Shown here: in pieces, positions 37,401-46,263 of the stretch | Layout: every line of letters starts with the position of its first letter | Position numbering within the stretch: position 1 is the first letter of the stretch | Assembly (NCBI RefSeq): GCF_002165135.1 | Contig: NZ_NFZQ01000003.1 | Span: forward strand, 62,001 to 126,000 | DNA length: 64,000 bases | DNA from: Pseudomonas sp. SID14000 | GTDB lineage: Bacteria > Pseudomonadota > Gammaproteobacteria > Pseudomonadales > Pseudomonadaceae | Direction of reading: 5' to 3' | Made by a program: the position numbers and the translations under genes | Notes under the pieces: generated by a model | Told to the model about the DNA's origin: nothing | Seen by the model: the letters and a program-made list of their open reading frames with translations, nothing else | Databases searched by the model: none

Positions 37401-38675
37401 CAGATTGCGGCAGCACTTGGCAAACCGCTGCCGGCCATCGAACAGGCACTGGCCCGCCTGGAAACCGAAGGCTATGTGCTGCGTGGGCATTTCAGCCCCG
37501 GCGCAAGCGAACTGCAGTGGTGCGAGCGCCATTTGCTGGCGCGTATCCACCGCTACACGGTCAAACGCCTGCGCCGGGAGATCGAGCCGGTCAGCCTGCA
37601 GGACTTCATGCGCTTTCTGTTCGACTGGCAGTACCTGGCCAACGACACACGCCTGTGCGGCCCGCAAGCCGTGGCCGAGGTACTGGGCCAGTTGCAAGGC
37701 TTCCCGAGTGCCGCTGGCGCCTGGGAGGCCGAACTGCTGCCGGCACGCATCAAGGACTACTGCCCGCACTGGCTCGACGACGCCTGCCGCAGCGGGCAGT
37801 TCGCCTGGAGCCGGCTGGCGGCGACCGTGTCGAGCAACACCTTGCCGAGCACACCGCTGGTGCTTCTGCCGCGCGAGCACCTTGGCCTGTGGCGCAGCCT
37901 TGCCCCCGTGCCAGCCCTGGATAGCCTCAGCCCACGGGCGCAACGCGTCCACGAGGTGCTGCAAGCCCAGGGTGCGCTGTTCTTCGACGAGCTGACACAC
38001 GATGCCCACCTGCTGCCCAGCGAACTGGAGACGGCCTTGCAGGAACTGGTAGGCGCAGGACTGGTGGGGGCTGACAGCTTCACCGGCCTGCGCAGCCTGA
38101 TCACCCCTGCGGCGAAACGCGCATCACGCAACAGCCGACGCGGGCATCCGCCGCTGTCCAGCAGCATGTCCCATGCCGGGCGCTGGGCCTTGTTGCGCAG
38201 GGGCGCCGTGGACGACAGCCAGCGCCTGGAGCACATCGCCCGTGCCTTGCTACGGCGCTATGGCGTGGTGTGCTGGCGGCTGCTGGAGCGCGAAAGCGAT
38301 GCGCTGCCGCCGTGGCGCGAGCTGCTGCGCTGCTATCACCGGCTTGAAGCGCGTGGCGAGATTCGTGGCGGGCGCTTCATTGCCGGACTGGCCGGTGAAC
38401 AGTTCGCCTTGCCAGAGGCGGTGGGGTTGCTGCGGCAAGTGCGGCGGCGTGAGCAGGACGGGGCACTGGTGATGGTAAGTGCCAGTGACCCGCTGAACCT
38501 GGTCGGGTCGTTGCTGCCGGGGGCGAAAGTGCCGGCGATCAGTGGCAACCGCCTGTTGTACCGCGACGGAGTGCCAGTGGCGGTGCGGGTGGCCGGGCAC
38601 TATTCGTACCTGGTCGAAGCGCCGGCACAAGAGCAGGAAAGCTGGCGGCAGAAGCTGCTGCGCGACACTGTCTGA
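34407..38675 (+). CDS. lhr: Lhr-type large DEAD/DEAH helicase
   Basis: 1422-residue superfamily 2 helicase, similar in size to E. coli Lhr (about 1540). Walker A AAPTGSGKTLSAF, DEIHALAGNKRG (motif II), LSATQRPVERVAQFL (motif III), and helicase-C motifs VFVNTRRLAER, ATASLELGIDIGDIELVCQI and QRVGRAGHQ are present. The remaining 800 residues carry winged-helix and Lhr-specific domains. Lhr enzymes act on DNA or RNA-DNA duplexes in repair. ATG 34407 has no clear ribosome site, but in-frame codons upstream run through the REP pair and are unlikely. Confidence 0.9.
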   Translation: MNLPAKHHPVLELFHPAVRTWFRRHFATVTDAQAQAWPLIHAGQSMLLAAPTGSGKTLSAFLAVLDELFRLGLEQQGELPAQTQVVYVSPLKALSNDIRLNLQAPLEGISQALADQGLNAPRITTAVRTGDTPQKERAAMRKLAPHILVTTPESLYVLMGSASGREGLASVHTVIVDEIHALAGNKRGAHLALTLERLQALCNQPLRRIGLSATQRPVERVAQFLVGNGRPCAIVDVGHARQRDLAIEVPPVPLGAVMATDVWELVYDRLAELAREHRTTLVFVNTRRLAERITRHLSDRLGKQAVAAHHGSLAKELRLEAEQRLKNGQLQVLVATASLELGIDIGDIELVCQIASPGSIAAMLQRVGRAGHQVDGVPKGRLFPTSRDDLIECVALLDCVRRGELDELHIPRAPLDVLAQQIVAEASNQPWHEQALFDCLRQATPYAELDQQHYQALLRMLAEGYNGRQGVRSAYLHRDAVSGTLRGRRGSQLTALTSGGTIPDNADYAVLLEPQALNIGSVNEDFAVESIAGDIFQLGNASYRILRVEPGRVRVEDAQGLPPTIPFWLGEAPGRSDELSAAVARLQAQIDQQLAGNNQVEVLEWLQGTFELGEAAAGQLLDYLARTREVLGALPSQDTLVMERFFDESGGTQLIIHSPYGSRINRAWGLALRKRFCRTFNFELQAAASEDAIVLSLSTSHSFELDDVWRYLNSRSAEPILVQALLDAPLFGVRWRWNASVAMALPRFVGGRKVAPQIQRMKSEDLIAAVFPDQIACLENIVGERQIPDHPLVEQTLDDCLHEAMDSEGWLALLRRMESGRVRLLCRDLPAPSPLASAILNARPYAFLDDAPLEERRTQAVLNRRWNEVHSGDDLGALDADAIAAVAAEAWPQPGNADEMHEALMGLGAISQDEVQGNASWELLLRQLAKAGRALRLVDEKLWLARERLSLLQVLYPGARLEPALQVLPGFDQAIEPDIALVELLRARLSGHGPLTRAQIAAALGKPLPAIEQALARLETEGYVLRGHFSPGASELQWCERHLLARIHRYTVKRLRREIEPVSLQDFMRFLFDWQYLANDTRLCGPQAVAEVLGQLQGFPSAAGAWEAELLPARIKDYCPHWLDDACRSGQFAWSRLAATVSSNTLPSTPLVLLPREHLGLWRSLAPVPALDSLSPRAQRVHEVLQAQGALFFDELTHDAHLLPSELETALQELVGAGLVGADSFTGLRSLITPAAKRASRNSRRGHPPLSSSMSHAGRWALLRRGAVDDSQRLEHIARALLRRYGVVCWRLLERESDALPPWRELLRCYHRLEARGEIRGGRFIAGLAGEQFALPEAVGLLRQVRRREQDGALVMVSASDPLNLVGSLLPGAKVPAISGNRLLYRDGVPVAVRVAGHYSYLVEAPAQEQESWRQKLLRDTV

Positions 38676-38710
38676 ATGTTTTTTTGCTGACTTCAGGGCA
38701 TGCACAGCAC

Positions 38711-38805
38711 TTGTAGGAGCAGCCTTGTGCTGCGAAGAGGCCAGTAGGGAAACAGATTGTCTTCGGCAATGATGGCCTCTTCGCAGCACAAGGCTGCTCC
38801 TACAA
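38711..38805. repeat. Perfect 33-bp inverted repeat of a variant REP class
   Basis: Arms 38711-38743 and 38773-38805 are exact reverse complements around a 29-bp spacer. The core TTGTAGGAGCAGCCTTGTGC differs from the GTGGGAGCGGG type seen elsewhere in the window, so it is a second REP family. Confidence 0.85.
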
Positions 38806-38932
38806 AAGCCCGTGTTGGCCTGAAGACTATTTTTTCGCTACCCCGATTTTAATTTGCACAGCCGTGCAACTTGGCTATGGTCGGGGTTTGCCCCAGGCCC
38901 TGAGCCTGACCGCGCCATTGCAAGGATCCTGT

Positions 38933-40552
38933 ATGAGCCTGTCACTTCTCAGTCGCTATGCCTTCTTCGCCGCCTGTGTGCTGTTCACCCTGGCGAGCCT
39001 GCCCTTCACCCAACACGAATGGTTGTGGCCGTTCACCCTGACCACTGCCATCCTCAGCCTGATCGGCCTGTTCGACCTGCTGCAGCAACGCCACGCAGTA
39101 CGCCGCAACTACCCGATCCTGGGCAACATCCGCTACCTGGTCGAGGCCATTCGCCCGGAAATCCGCCAGTACCTGCTGGAAGCCGACAGCGACGCCCTGC
39201 CGTTCTCCCGCGCCCAGCGCTCACTGGTGTATGCGCGGGCGAAGAACGAAGCCTCGGACAAACCCTTCGGCACCCTGATCGACGTGTACGAGTCCGGCTT
39301 CGAGTTCATCGGCCACTCCATGCGCCCGGCACCATTGGCCGACCCGGCGAGCTTCCGGGTCATCGTCGGTGGGCCGCAGTGCAGCCAGCCATACTCGGCG
39401 TCGATCTTCAACATATCGGCGATGAGCTTCGGCTCACTCAGCGCCAATGCCATCCGCGCCCTCAACCAGGGCGCCAAGCTGGGCAATTTCCACCATGACA
39501 CCGGCGAAGGCAGCATCAGCCCCTATCACCGCGAGCACGGTGGCGACCTGGTCTGGGAACTGGGCAGCGGCTACTTCGGGTGCCGCACGCCGGACGGGCG
39601 CTTCGATCCCGAACGCTTCGCCGCCCAGGCACGCAGCCCGCAGGTGCGGATGATCGAAATCAAGATGAGCCAGGGCGCCAAGCCCGGCCACGGCGGCATT
39701 CTGCCCAAGCACAAGGTGACCCAGGAAATTGCCGAAACCCGTGGCGTACTGATGGGCGAAGACTGCATCTCGCCGTCGCGCCACAGCGCATTCTCCACCC
39801 CCATCGAAATGATGCAGTTCATTGCCCAACTGCGTGAGCTGTCTGGCGGCAAACCGGTAGGCTTCAAGTTCTGCCTGGGTCATCCGTGGGAGTTCATGGG
39901 CATCGCCAAGGCCATGCTGGAAACCGGCATCCTGCCCGACTTCATCGTCGTCGACGGCAAGGAGGGCGGCACCGGCGCAGCGCCGGTGGAGTTCACCGAC
40001 CACATTGGCGTACCGCTGCGCGAAGGGCTGCTGTTCGTGCACAACACCCTGGTCGGCCTGAACCTGCGCGACAAGATCAAGCTGGGCGCCAGCGGCAAGA
40101 TCGTCAGCGCCTTCGACATTGCCAGCGTGCTGGCCATTGGCGCCGACTGGGCCAACTCGGCGCGCGGCTTCATGTTCGCCATTGGCTGCATCCAGTCGCA
40201 GAGCTGCCACACCAACAAGTGCCCGACCGGTGTAGCCACGCAAGACCCGCTGCGCCAGCGTGCGCTGGTGGTGCCGGATAAAGCCCAGCGGGTGTTGAAC
40301 TTCCACCACAACACCTTGCGTGCCTTGGCCGAAATGCTTGCGGCAGCGGGCCTGGAGCACCCGGCGCAGTTGGAAGCCAAGCACCTGGTGCGACGCATCT
40401 CGGCCACCGAGATCAAGCTGTTCTCGCAGATGCATGTGTTTTTGAAGCCGGGCGAACTGCTGACTGGCGAGGTGAATGGCCAGTTCTATTCGCGCATGTG
40501 GCAGCTGGCGCGGGCGGACAGCTTCGAGCCGCACAGCGAGGTGGCGGCCTGA
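38933..40552 (+). CDS. FMN-binding glutamate-synthase-like membrane protein
   Basis: 539-residue protein with two N-terminal membrane helices (RYAFFAACVLFTLASLPF, LWPFTLTTAILSLIGLFDLL) followed by the FMN/Fe-S synthase domain of glutamate synthase (GltB central domain): ISAMSFGSLSANAIRALNQG, SQGAKPGHGGILPKHKVT, VVDGKEGGTGAAP, and cysteines CIQSQSCHTNKCPTG that bind 3Fe-4S. No glutamine amidotransferase domain is present, so it is unlikely to be a complete glutamate synthase; the physiological reaction is unknown. AAGGA precedes ATG 38933. Confidence 0.88.
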   Translation: MSLSLLSRYAFFAACVLFTLASLPFTQHEWLWPFTLTTAILSLIGLFDLLQQRHAVRRNYPILGNIRYLVEAIRPEIRQYLLEADSDALPFSRAQRSLVYARAKNEASDKPFGTLIDVYESGFEFIGHSMRPAPLADPASFRVIVGGPQCSQPYSASIFNISAMSFGSLSANAIRALNQGAKLGNFHHDTGEGSISPYHREHGGDLVWELGSGYFGCRTPDGRFDPERFAAQARSPQVRMIEIKMSQGAKPGHGGILPKHKVTQEIAETRGVLMGEDCISPSRHSAFSTPIEMMQFIAQLRELSGGKPVGFKFCLGHPWEFMGIAKAMLETGILPDFIVVDGKEGGTGAAPVEFTDHIGVPLREGLLFVHNTLVGLNLRDKIKLGASGKIVSAFDIASVLAIGADWANSARGFMFAIGCIQSQSCHTNKCPTGVATQDPLRQRALVVPDKAQRVLNFHHNTLRALAEMLAAAGLEHPAQLEAKHLVRRISATEIKLFSQMHVFLKPGELLTGEVNGQFYSRMWQLARADSFEPHSEVAA

Positions 40553-40560
40553 TTGAACCT

Positions 40561-40672
40561 AGGGCTGCTACGCAGCCCATCGCGACACAAGGCCGCTCCC
40601 ACAGGAGTACGCGATCTCTTGTGGGAGCGGCCTTGTGTCGCGAAAGGGCCGCAAAGCGGCCCCAGCCATATC
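40561..40672. repeat. REP pair between glutamate-synthase-like gene and proY
   Basis: Inverted cores CGCGACACAAGGCCGCTCCC (from 40581) and GGGAGCGGCCTTGTGTCGCG (from 40623), with GC-rich outer stems GGGCTGC/GCGGCCCC. It lies in a convergent intergenic region. Confidence 0.8.
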
Positions 40673-40675
40673 AGA

Positions 40676-42094
40676 TCAGGAAGCCGTGCTGGCCACACCC
40701 TGCGCTTCTTTCGGCGCCAGGCGCAAGGCGTAGTACAACACCGTCAGCAGCACCAGGAACGCCGGGCCAATGTAAAGGGCCACGCGGGTGTCCTCGAAGT
40801 ACGCCATCAGGCCGACCACCAGGACCAGGAAGGCCAGCGCCAGGTACGAGCTCAGCGGCCACAGCCACATGCGATACTTCAGTGCTTTGCGTTCGGCTGT
40901 GCTGAGGCCGGCGCGGAACTTCAGCTGCGCCAGCAGGATCATCACCCAGGTCCAGATCGCGCCAAAGGTAGCGATCGAAGTGACCCAGACGAAGACCTTC
41001 TCCGGCACCAGGTAGTTGGCAAGCACACCCAGCAGCAGCGCGCCGATCGACAGCAGCAGCGCATTGCGCGGCACGCCGTTCTTCGAGGTACGGGCAAAGG
41101 CCGCCGGGGCCTGGCCGTTCTGCGCCAGGCTGTAGAGCATGCGCCCGGTGCTGAAGATGCCGCCGTTGCACGACGACAGCGCTGCAGTGATGACCACGAA
41201 GTTGATGATGCCGGCGGCGGTCTTGATGCCGAGGCGCTCGAAGGTCATGACGAACGGGCTGCCCTGGCTGCCGATTTCGTTCCATGGGTAGATCGACAGG
41301 ATCACGAACAGCGCACCGACATAGAACAGCAGGATACGCCAGAACACCGAGCCGATGGCCTGCGGGATGGTCTTTTGCGGGTTGCGTGCTTCACCGGCGG
41401 TCAGCCCGATCATTTCCACGCCCAGGTAGGCGAACATCACCATCTGCAGCGACATCAGCACGCCGGTCACGCCATTGGGCATGAAGCCGCCGTTGCTCCA
41501 CAGGTTGGAGATACCCACTGCCACGCCGTCATTGCCAAAGCCAAAGGCAATGATGCCGATGCCACCAAGGACCATGGCGATGATGGTGACAATCTTGATC
41601 AGGGCGAACCAGAACTCGAACTCACCAAAGGCCTTCACTGCCACCAGGTTGACCGCCCCCATGCTGCCCAGCGCCGCCAGGGCCCAGATCCAGCGCGGTA
41701 CGTCGGGGAACCAGATACCCATGTAGATGGCTACTGCGGTGATTTCGGCAACGCAGGTCACCAGCCACAGGAACCAGTAGTTCCAGCCGGTAAGGAAGCC
41801 CGCCAGCGGGCCGAGGTAGTCCTGGGCATAACGGCTGAACGAACCGGCGACAGGGTTGTGCACGGCCATTTCACCAAGGGCGCGCATGATCACCAGAATG
41901 GCCAGGCCGCCGATGATATAGGACAGCATGATGGCGGGACCGGCCATTTCGATGGCCTTGGCCGAACCGAGGAAAAGACCGACACCGATACAGGCGCCCA
42001 GCGCCATCAGGCGGATGTGCCGTTCGCCCAGTTCACGCTTGAGCGGGCCGCCTTCAGTGGCCTGGCCGTGGGCAGGGTGGTTGCCGACTGACAT
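40676..42094 (-). CDS. proY: Amino acid permease, ProY-like (APC superfamily)
   Basis: 472-residue AAT-family permease with about 12 membrane helices. The N-terminal signature LKRELGERHIRLMALGACIG followed by VGLFLGSAKAIEMAGPA and the GEMAVHNPVAGSFSRYAQDY block are typical. Best match from memory is the proline-specific permease ProY; histidine or other amino acids are possible. A CA motif for Hfq/Crc lies just upstream of its start. The final residues run into a REP pair. Substrate confidence is moderate. Confidence 0.85.
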   Translation of the reverse strand: MSVGNHPAHGQATEGGPLKRELGERHIRLMALGACIGVGLFLGSAKAIEMAGPAIMLSYIIGGLAILVIMRALGEMAVHNPVAGSFSRYAQDYLGPLAGFLTGWNYWFLWLVTCVAEITAVAIYMGIWFPDVPRWIWALAALGSMGAVNLVAVKAFGEFEFWFALIKIVTIIAMVLGGIGIIAFGFGNDGVAVGISNLWSNGGFMPNGVTGVLMSLQMVMFAYLGVEMIGLTAGEARNPQKTIPQAIGSVFWRILLFYVGALFVILSIYPWNEIGSQGSPFVMTFERLGIKTAAGIINFVVITAALSSCNGGIFSTGRMLYSLAQNGQAPAAFARTSKNGVPRNALLLSIGALLLGVLANYLVPEKVFVWVTSIATFGAIWTWVMILLAQLKFRAGLSTAERKALKYRMWLWPLSSYLALAFLVLVVGLMAYFEDTRVALYIGPAFLVLLTVLYYALRLAPKEAQGVASTAS

Positions 42095-42484
42095 AGCAAT
42101 ACAACCTCATTTTGTTATTGGATTTGACCTTCGTGCAGCACCGGCCAGGCCGATAGGCGTGACGTTGGCTTGCCGGGCTGGCTTCGTGTGCCAGCCCGTG
42201 TGCCGGAATAGAGCGCCCGGCAAGGCGAAGGGGGCGAGCAGTATAGGAAGACCGTTGCAGTTTTTTTCGCTGTATAAACAGGAAAATTCAGCAAGATCTC
42301 TGGGGCGCGAAGCGGCCCCGAAATCGCCCGGCCACCATAGCAACATCGCCGTATGAAGAAACCCACACTAAAGCCGCATAGCCCTACGCCACTTTTCTCC
42401 GTCTCTTACAAATTTTTCACCTGACCCGCTCAACGTCTAAGCTTCAGACAAGCAAGACGAAAATACCTGGCCGGATAGAAGACT
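42095..42484. other. 390-bp proY/PBP divergent intergenic region
   Basis: No gene is supported. It contains the proY leader with a CA motif and the upstream region of the penicillin-binding protein gene. GCGCGAAGCGGCCCCGAAAT (from 42304) is a solitary GC-rich element without a partner. Confidence 0.4.
42112..42119 (-). promoter_or_regulatory. Crc/Hfq-type CA motif before proY
   Basis: On the minus strand AATAACAA, an exact AANAANAA match, ends about 17 bases upstream of the proY ATG and just before GAGG. It indicates catabolite repression of this permease. Confidence 0.6.
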
Positions 42485-45400
42485 ATGGGCGCACTGTGGC
42501 AATCGGAACCAAGCAGAACGGAAGCACCCGAAATACCTCCGGCCGAGACGCCACAACCCCAGTCCCCCCGTCAGCGTCGGCTATGGTGGCGGCTGATCAT
42601 CCTCATCCTGCTGGTGGCGCTGGTGGCCATCGGCTTCGCTGCGTACGACGAATTCCGTACCTCCAACCTGCAGTCGCGGGAATTCAGCAAGCTGGCCAGC
42701 ACCCTCACCTATTCGCTGCAACCCGGCCCCAGCGATGCCATCGTCTACCCCGGTGAAGGGCCGTTCGACAAACGCCTGGGCTACAGCGCCCTGGGCGAAT
42801 TCCTGCCGCGCCTGCTCAAGCGTGACTACCTGATCAGCGAGCAGGTGAGGTTCTCACCAGCGTTGATGAACTACGTCGATCATGGGCTGTTCGCGCCCTA
42901 TGTCGAAAAGATCCAGGCAGGCCTGTCGATCACCGACTGCCGCGGCGACATGCTCTACCAGTACAAATACCCGCAACACTTGTACCCGGACTTTGCAGCG
43001 ATCCCGCCAGTGATCGTCAACAGCCTGCTGTTCATTGAGAACCGCGACCTGCTCGACACCAAGGACCCACGCAACAACCCGGCCGTGGACTGGCCCCGGT
43101 TCGCCAAGGCCGCCTACAGCCAGGTAGCCAAGTACCTGGCCTTGCCCGGCCAGTCCGCCGGTGGCAGCACCCTGGCCACGCAGCTGGAAAAATACCGCCA
43201 CTCACCGGACGGCCTGACCGTATCCGGCGCCGAGAAGATCCGCCAGATGATTTCCGCCAGCGTGCGCGCTTACCAGGGCGGCCCCGACACCACCGAGGCG
43301 CGCCAGCGAATCGTGCGTGACTACCTCAACAGCGTGCCGCTGTCGGCAGTGCCTGGGCACGGTGAAGTACATGGCATGGCCGAAGGCCTGAGAGTGTGGT
43401 ACGGCGCCGATTTCGACCAGGTCAACCAGGCCCTGAACTCCACCGCCAGCGACCCCGAGAGCATGGCCGCGCGCGGCCTGGCCCTACGCCAGGTGCTGTC
43501 GCTGATGATTGCCCAGCGTCGGCCCTCGCACTACCTGTCCAAGGGCCGGATCGAGCTGGCCGAGCTGACTGACGCGCACATCCGCGTACTGGCCGCCAAC
43601 AAGGTCATCGAGCAGCCACTGGCCGACGCTGCACTGGCCAGCAAGGCGGTATACCGCGACTGGGTGGCGCAACCGACCATCGTGCCGATCGTCACCAACA
43701 AGGGTATCAGCCTGGCACGCAACCGCCTGGCGGCCATGCTCAACCGCCCGCTGTATGACCTCGACCGGCTCGATCTGTCGGCCACCAGTACCCTGCAGTC
43801 CGACCTGCAACTGCAGGTCAGCCAGTACCTGAAAAACCTTGCCGACCCTGAGTTCGCGGCGCAGATCGGCCTGATCGGCGAACGCCTGCTGACTGCCAAG
43901 ACCACCGACCAGGTGAGCTACAGCTTCACCTTGTTCGAGCGCACCGCCGATGGCTCGCGGGTACGGGTGCAGACCGACAGCACCGATCAACCCTTCGATA
44001 TCAACGAAGGCAGCAAGCTGGAGCTGGGCTCCACTGCCAAGTTGCGGGTGCTCACCACCTACCTGGAGATCATCGCCGAACTGCACGACAAGTACGCCGG
44101 CAAGCCTGCCGCCGAATTGAAGAAAGTCGAAGTCGCCGAACTCGACCGCATCAGCCAGTGGTCGCTGGAATGGCTGGCGCAGAACAGCAAGAACCAGGGC
44201 CTGGACGCCATGCTCGATGCAGCGCTGGAGCGCAAGTATTCGGCCAACACCGGCGAAGCCTTCTTCACCGGCGGCGGCATGCATGTGTTCAACAACTTCC
44301 GCAAGGAAGACAACAGCCGCAACCCTACCCTCAAGGATGCGTTGCGCGAATCGATCAACCTGCCGTTCATCCGCCTGATGCGCGACCTGGTGCGCTACGT
44401 GACCTACCAGCAGCCGTACAACCGCGTGCCGTTGCTCAAGGACGACTCCGACCCGCGCCGCCAGGAATACCTGGCCCGTTTCGCCGACAAGGAAGGCACC
44501 AACTACCTGATGCGCTTCTGGAAGAAATACCAGCGCAAGACCTCGCAGCAGCGCCTGGACACCTTTCTTGACAGCATGCGCGTGACCCCGCAACGGTTGG
44601 CGGCCGTGCACCGCTACCTGTTCCCCGAGGCGGGCCAGGAAACCTTCAACGCCTTCGTCCGCGCTCACCTCAAGGGTGACAAGATCGTCCTGGGCAAACT
44701 GACCGATGGCCGCCTGTCGGAGATGTACGACGCCTATGGCCCGGGCAAGTACGACCTGCCCGACCAGGGCTACATCGCCAAGGTCCACCCGCTGGACTTG
44801 TGGCTGCTCGGTTACCTGCTGAAGAACCCCGGTTCGACCTTGACCGAAATGGTCAATGCCAGCCGTTTCGAGCGCCAGGAGGTATACGGCTGGCTGTTCA
44901 AGAGCCGCCACCAAGGCGCCCGTGACAGCCGCATTCGCACCATGGTCGAGATCGAAGCGTTCCTCGACATTCACCAGCGCTGGAAACGCGTGGGCTATCC
45001 ATTCGACCATCTGGTGCCGTCGCTGGCCACCGCCATCGGCAGCTCGGGCGACCGCCCCGCCGCCCTCTCCGAACTGGTTGGCATCATCCAGAATGACGGC
45101 GTGCGCCTACCGACCTTGCGTATCGACACCCTGCACTTTGCGGCCAACACGCCTTACGAGACAAAGCTGGTCACCGACCCGGACCGGGGTGTGCGGATTC
45201 TGCCGGTCGAAGTAGCGCGCGCGCTCAAAGGCGCCATGTCGCAGGTGGTGGATGCAGGTACCGCGCGGCGTATTTCCGGCAGCTTCAAGCTGCAGGACGG
45301 CACGCCATTGGTGATGGGCGGCAAGACCGGTACCGGTGACAACCGCATCGAAAGCTTTGGTGCTGGCGGCCGGCTGATCGGCTCGCGCTCGCTGAACCGT

Positions 45401-45628
45401 ACCGCCACCTTCGTGTTCTTCCTGGGCGACAACCACTTCGGCACATTGACCGCGTTCGTGCCGGGGCGCTCGGCAGAGGCATTCAAGTTCACCTCGGCAC
45501 TGCCGGTGCAGGTACTCAAGGGCATGGCTCCAATTCTCATGCCGTACCTGCAACCGGGCAATCCGAATGAGTGCAAACCGCCGCAGGTGGCAATGCACAC
45601 GCCCCAAAGGGAGGCATCGAACAACTAG
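42485..45628 (+). CDS. Divergent bifunctional penicillin-binding protein (GT51 + transpeptidase)
   Basis: 1047-residue cell-wall synthase. One N-terminal membrane anchor (LWWRLIILILLVALVAIGFA) is followed by a GT51 domain with VNSLLFIENRDLL (Glu185 as the catalytic residue) and GGSTLATQLEKYRHSPDG. The C-terminal transpeptidase has the three active-site motifs S516-T-A-K, S623-I-N and K947-T-G-T. The usual GT51 EDRRF motif reads ENRDL, which is atypical. The length exceeds PBP1a/1b, and a large insertion lies between the SIN and KTG motifs. It stands alone; the function relative to classical PBP1 enzymes is unclear. Confidence 0.85.
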   Translation: MGALWQSEPSRTEAPEIPPAETPQPQSPRQRRLWWRLIILILLVALVAIGFAAYDEFRTSNLQSREFSKLASTLTYSLQPGPSDAIVYPGEGPFDKRLGYSALGEFLPRLLKRDYLISEQVRFSPALMNYVDHGLFAPYVEKIQAGLSITDCRGDMLYQYKYPQHLYPDFAAIPPVIVNSLLFIENRDLLDTKDPRNNPAVDWPRFAKAAYSQVAKYLALPGQSAGGSTLATQLEKYRHSPDGLTVSGAEKIRQMISASVRAYQGGPDTTEARQRIVRDYLNSVPLSAVPGHGEVHGMAEGLRVWYGADFDQVNQALNSTASDPESMAARGLALRQVLSLMIAQRRPSHYLSKGRIELAELTDAHIRVLAANKVIEQPLADAALASKAVYRDWVAQPTIVPIVTNKGISLARNRLAAMLNRPLYDLDRLDLSATSTLQSDLQLQVSQYLKNLADPEFAAQIGLIGERLLTAKTTDQVSYSFTLFERTADGSRVRVQTDSTDQPFDINEGSKLELGSTAKLRVLTTYLEIIAELHDKYAGKPAAELKKVEVAELDRISQWSLEWLAQNSKNQGLDAMLDAALERKYSANTGEAFFTGGGMHVFNNFRKEDNSRNPTLKDALRESINLPFIRLMRDLVRYVTYQQPYNRVPLLKDDSDPRRQEYLARFADKEGTNYLMRFWKKYQRKTSQQRLDTFLDSMRVTPQRLAAVHRYLFPEAGQETFNAFVRAHLKGDKIVLGKLTDGRLSEMYDAYGPGKYDLPDQGYIAKVHPLDLWLLGYLLKNPGSTLTEMVNASRFERQEVYGWLFKSRHQGARDSRIRTMVEIEAFLDIHQRWKRVGYPFDHLVPSLATAIGSSGDRPAALSELVGIIQNDGVRLPTLRIDTLHFAANTPYETKLVTDPDRGVRILPVEVARALKGAMSQVVDAGTARRISGSFKLQDGTPLVMGGKTGTGDNRIESFGAGGRLIGSRSLNRTATFVFFLGDNHFGTLTAFVPGRSAEAFKFTSALPVQVLKGMAPILMPYLQPGNPNECKPPQVAMHTPQREASNN

Positions 45629-45641
45629 ATGATAATCATCT
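45627..45641. promoter_or_regulatory. Fur-like box before the PadR/reductase operon
   Basis: AGATGAT-A-ATCATCT is a perfect 7-1-7 palindrome whose core ATGATAATCAT is identical to the centre of the 19-bp Fur consensus. It overlaps the stop codon of the penicillin-binding protein gene. Confidence 0.7.
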
Positions 45642-45662
45642 GCAATTAAGGGCTTGTCTTTA

Positions 45663-45694
45663 GATATATCTTGAGTAATATCTTACGATATATC
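45663..45694. promoter_or_regulatory. Paired GATATATC operator upstream of padR-like gene
   Basis: Two copies of the palindrome GATATATC at 45663-45670 and 45687-45694 are spaced 24 bp centre to centre, with TAATATCTTA between. This layout resembles AT-rich repeats bound by PadR/YqjI-type repressors and suggests autoregulation. Confidence 0.55.
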
Positions 45695-45717
45695 GCAAAC
45701 GACGGAGCCCTGCCCCC

Positions 45718-46263
45718 ATGCGCGAACACACCCCCCATGACCCCTTCGAGCGGCGCCCCGGTCGTGGCGAACGCGGCCCTCGCGTCTTCGCCCCAGGCGA
45801 CCTCAAGCTGCTGATGCTGGCCCTGCTCGCCGAACAGCCAGGCCACGGCTACGACCTGATCCGCCAGATCGAAAACCTGTTCGACGGTAGCTACAGCCCA
45901 AGCCCCGGGGTGATCTACCCCACCCTCAACTTCCTCGAAGAGGCCGAGCTGATCAGCGGCCAGGTGCAGGGCAGCAAACGCCTCTATGCCATAACCGAAG
46001 CCGGCCGCATCGCCTTGGCCGAACAGGCCGTCGCCCTGGACGGCGTGCGCATGCGCATCGAAGTCAGCAAACGCGCCCTGCGCGGCCACGACCGCCCACC
46101 AGAGATTCATGAAGCGGTCGGCAACCTGCGCCACGCACTGCACATGCACAGCGGCCGCTGGACACCGGAAGAAATCGAGCGGGTCCGCGACCTGCTCAAC
46201 CACACCGCCAAGGCCATCGCCTCCGGGCCGGCCGAACCTGTCAGGGAGACACCCCATGAGTGA
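45718..46263 (+). CDS. PadR-family regulator, YqjI-like
   Basis: 181-residue transcription factor. The PadR winged helix is clear: LKLLMLALLAEQPGHGYDLI, RQIENLFDGSYSPSPGVIYP, TLNFLEEAELI. A C-terminal helical dimerisation region follows. In E. coli the nickel-responsive PadR protein YqjI controls the adjacent ferric reductase gene yqjH; here the following gene is the same kind of reductase. The N-terminus lacks the long His/Cys-rich extension of E. coli YqjI. Its last 8 bp overlap the next gene. Confidence 0.85.
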   Translation: MREHTPHDPFERRPGRGERGPRVFAPGDLKLLMLALLAEQPGHGYDLIRQIENLFDGSYSPSPGVIYPTLNFLEEAELISGQVQGSKRLYAITEAGRIALAEQAVALDGVRMRIEVSKRALRGHDRPPEIHEAVGNLRHALHMHSGRWTPEEIERVRDLLNHTAKAIASGPAEPVRETPHE

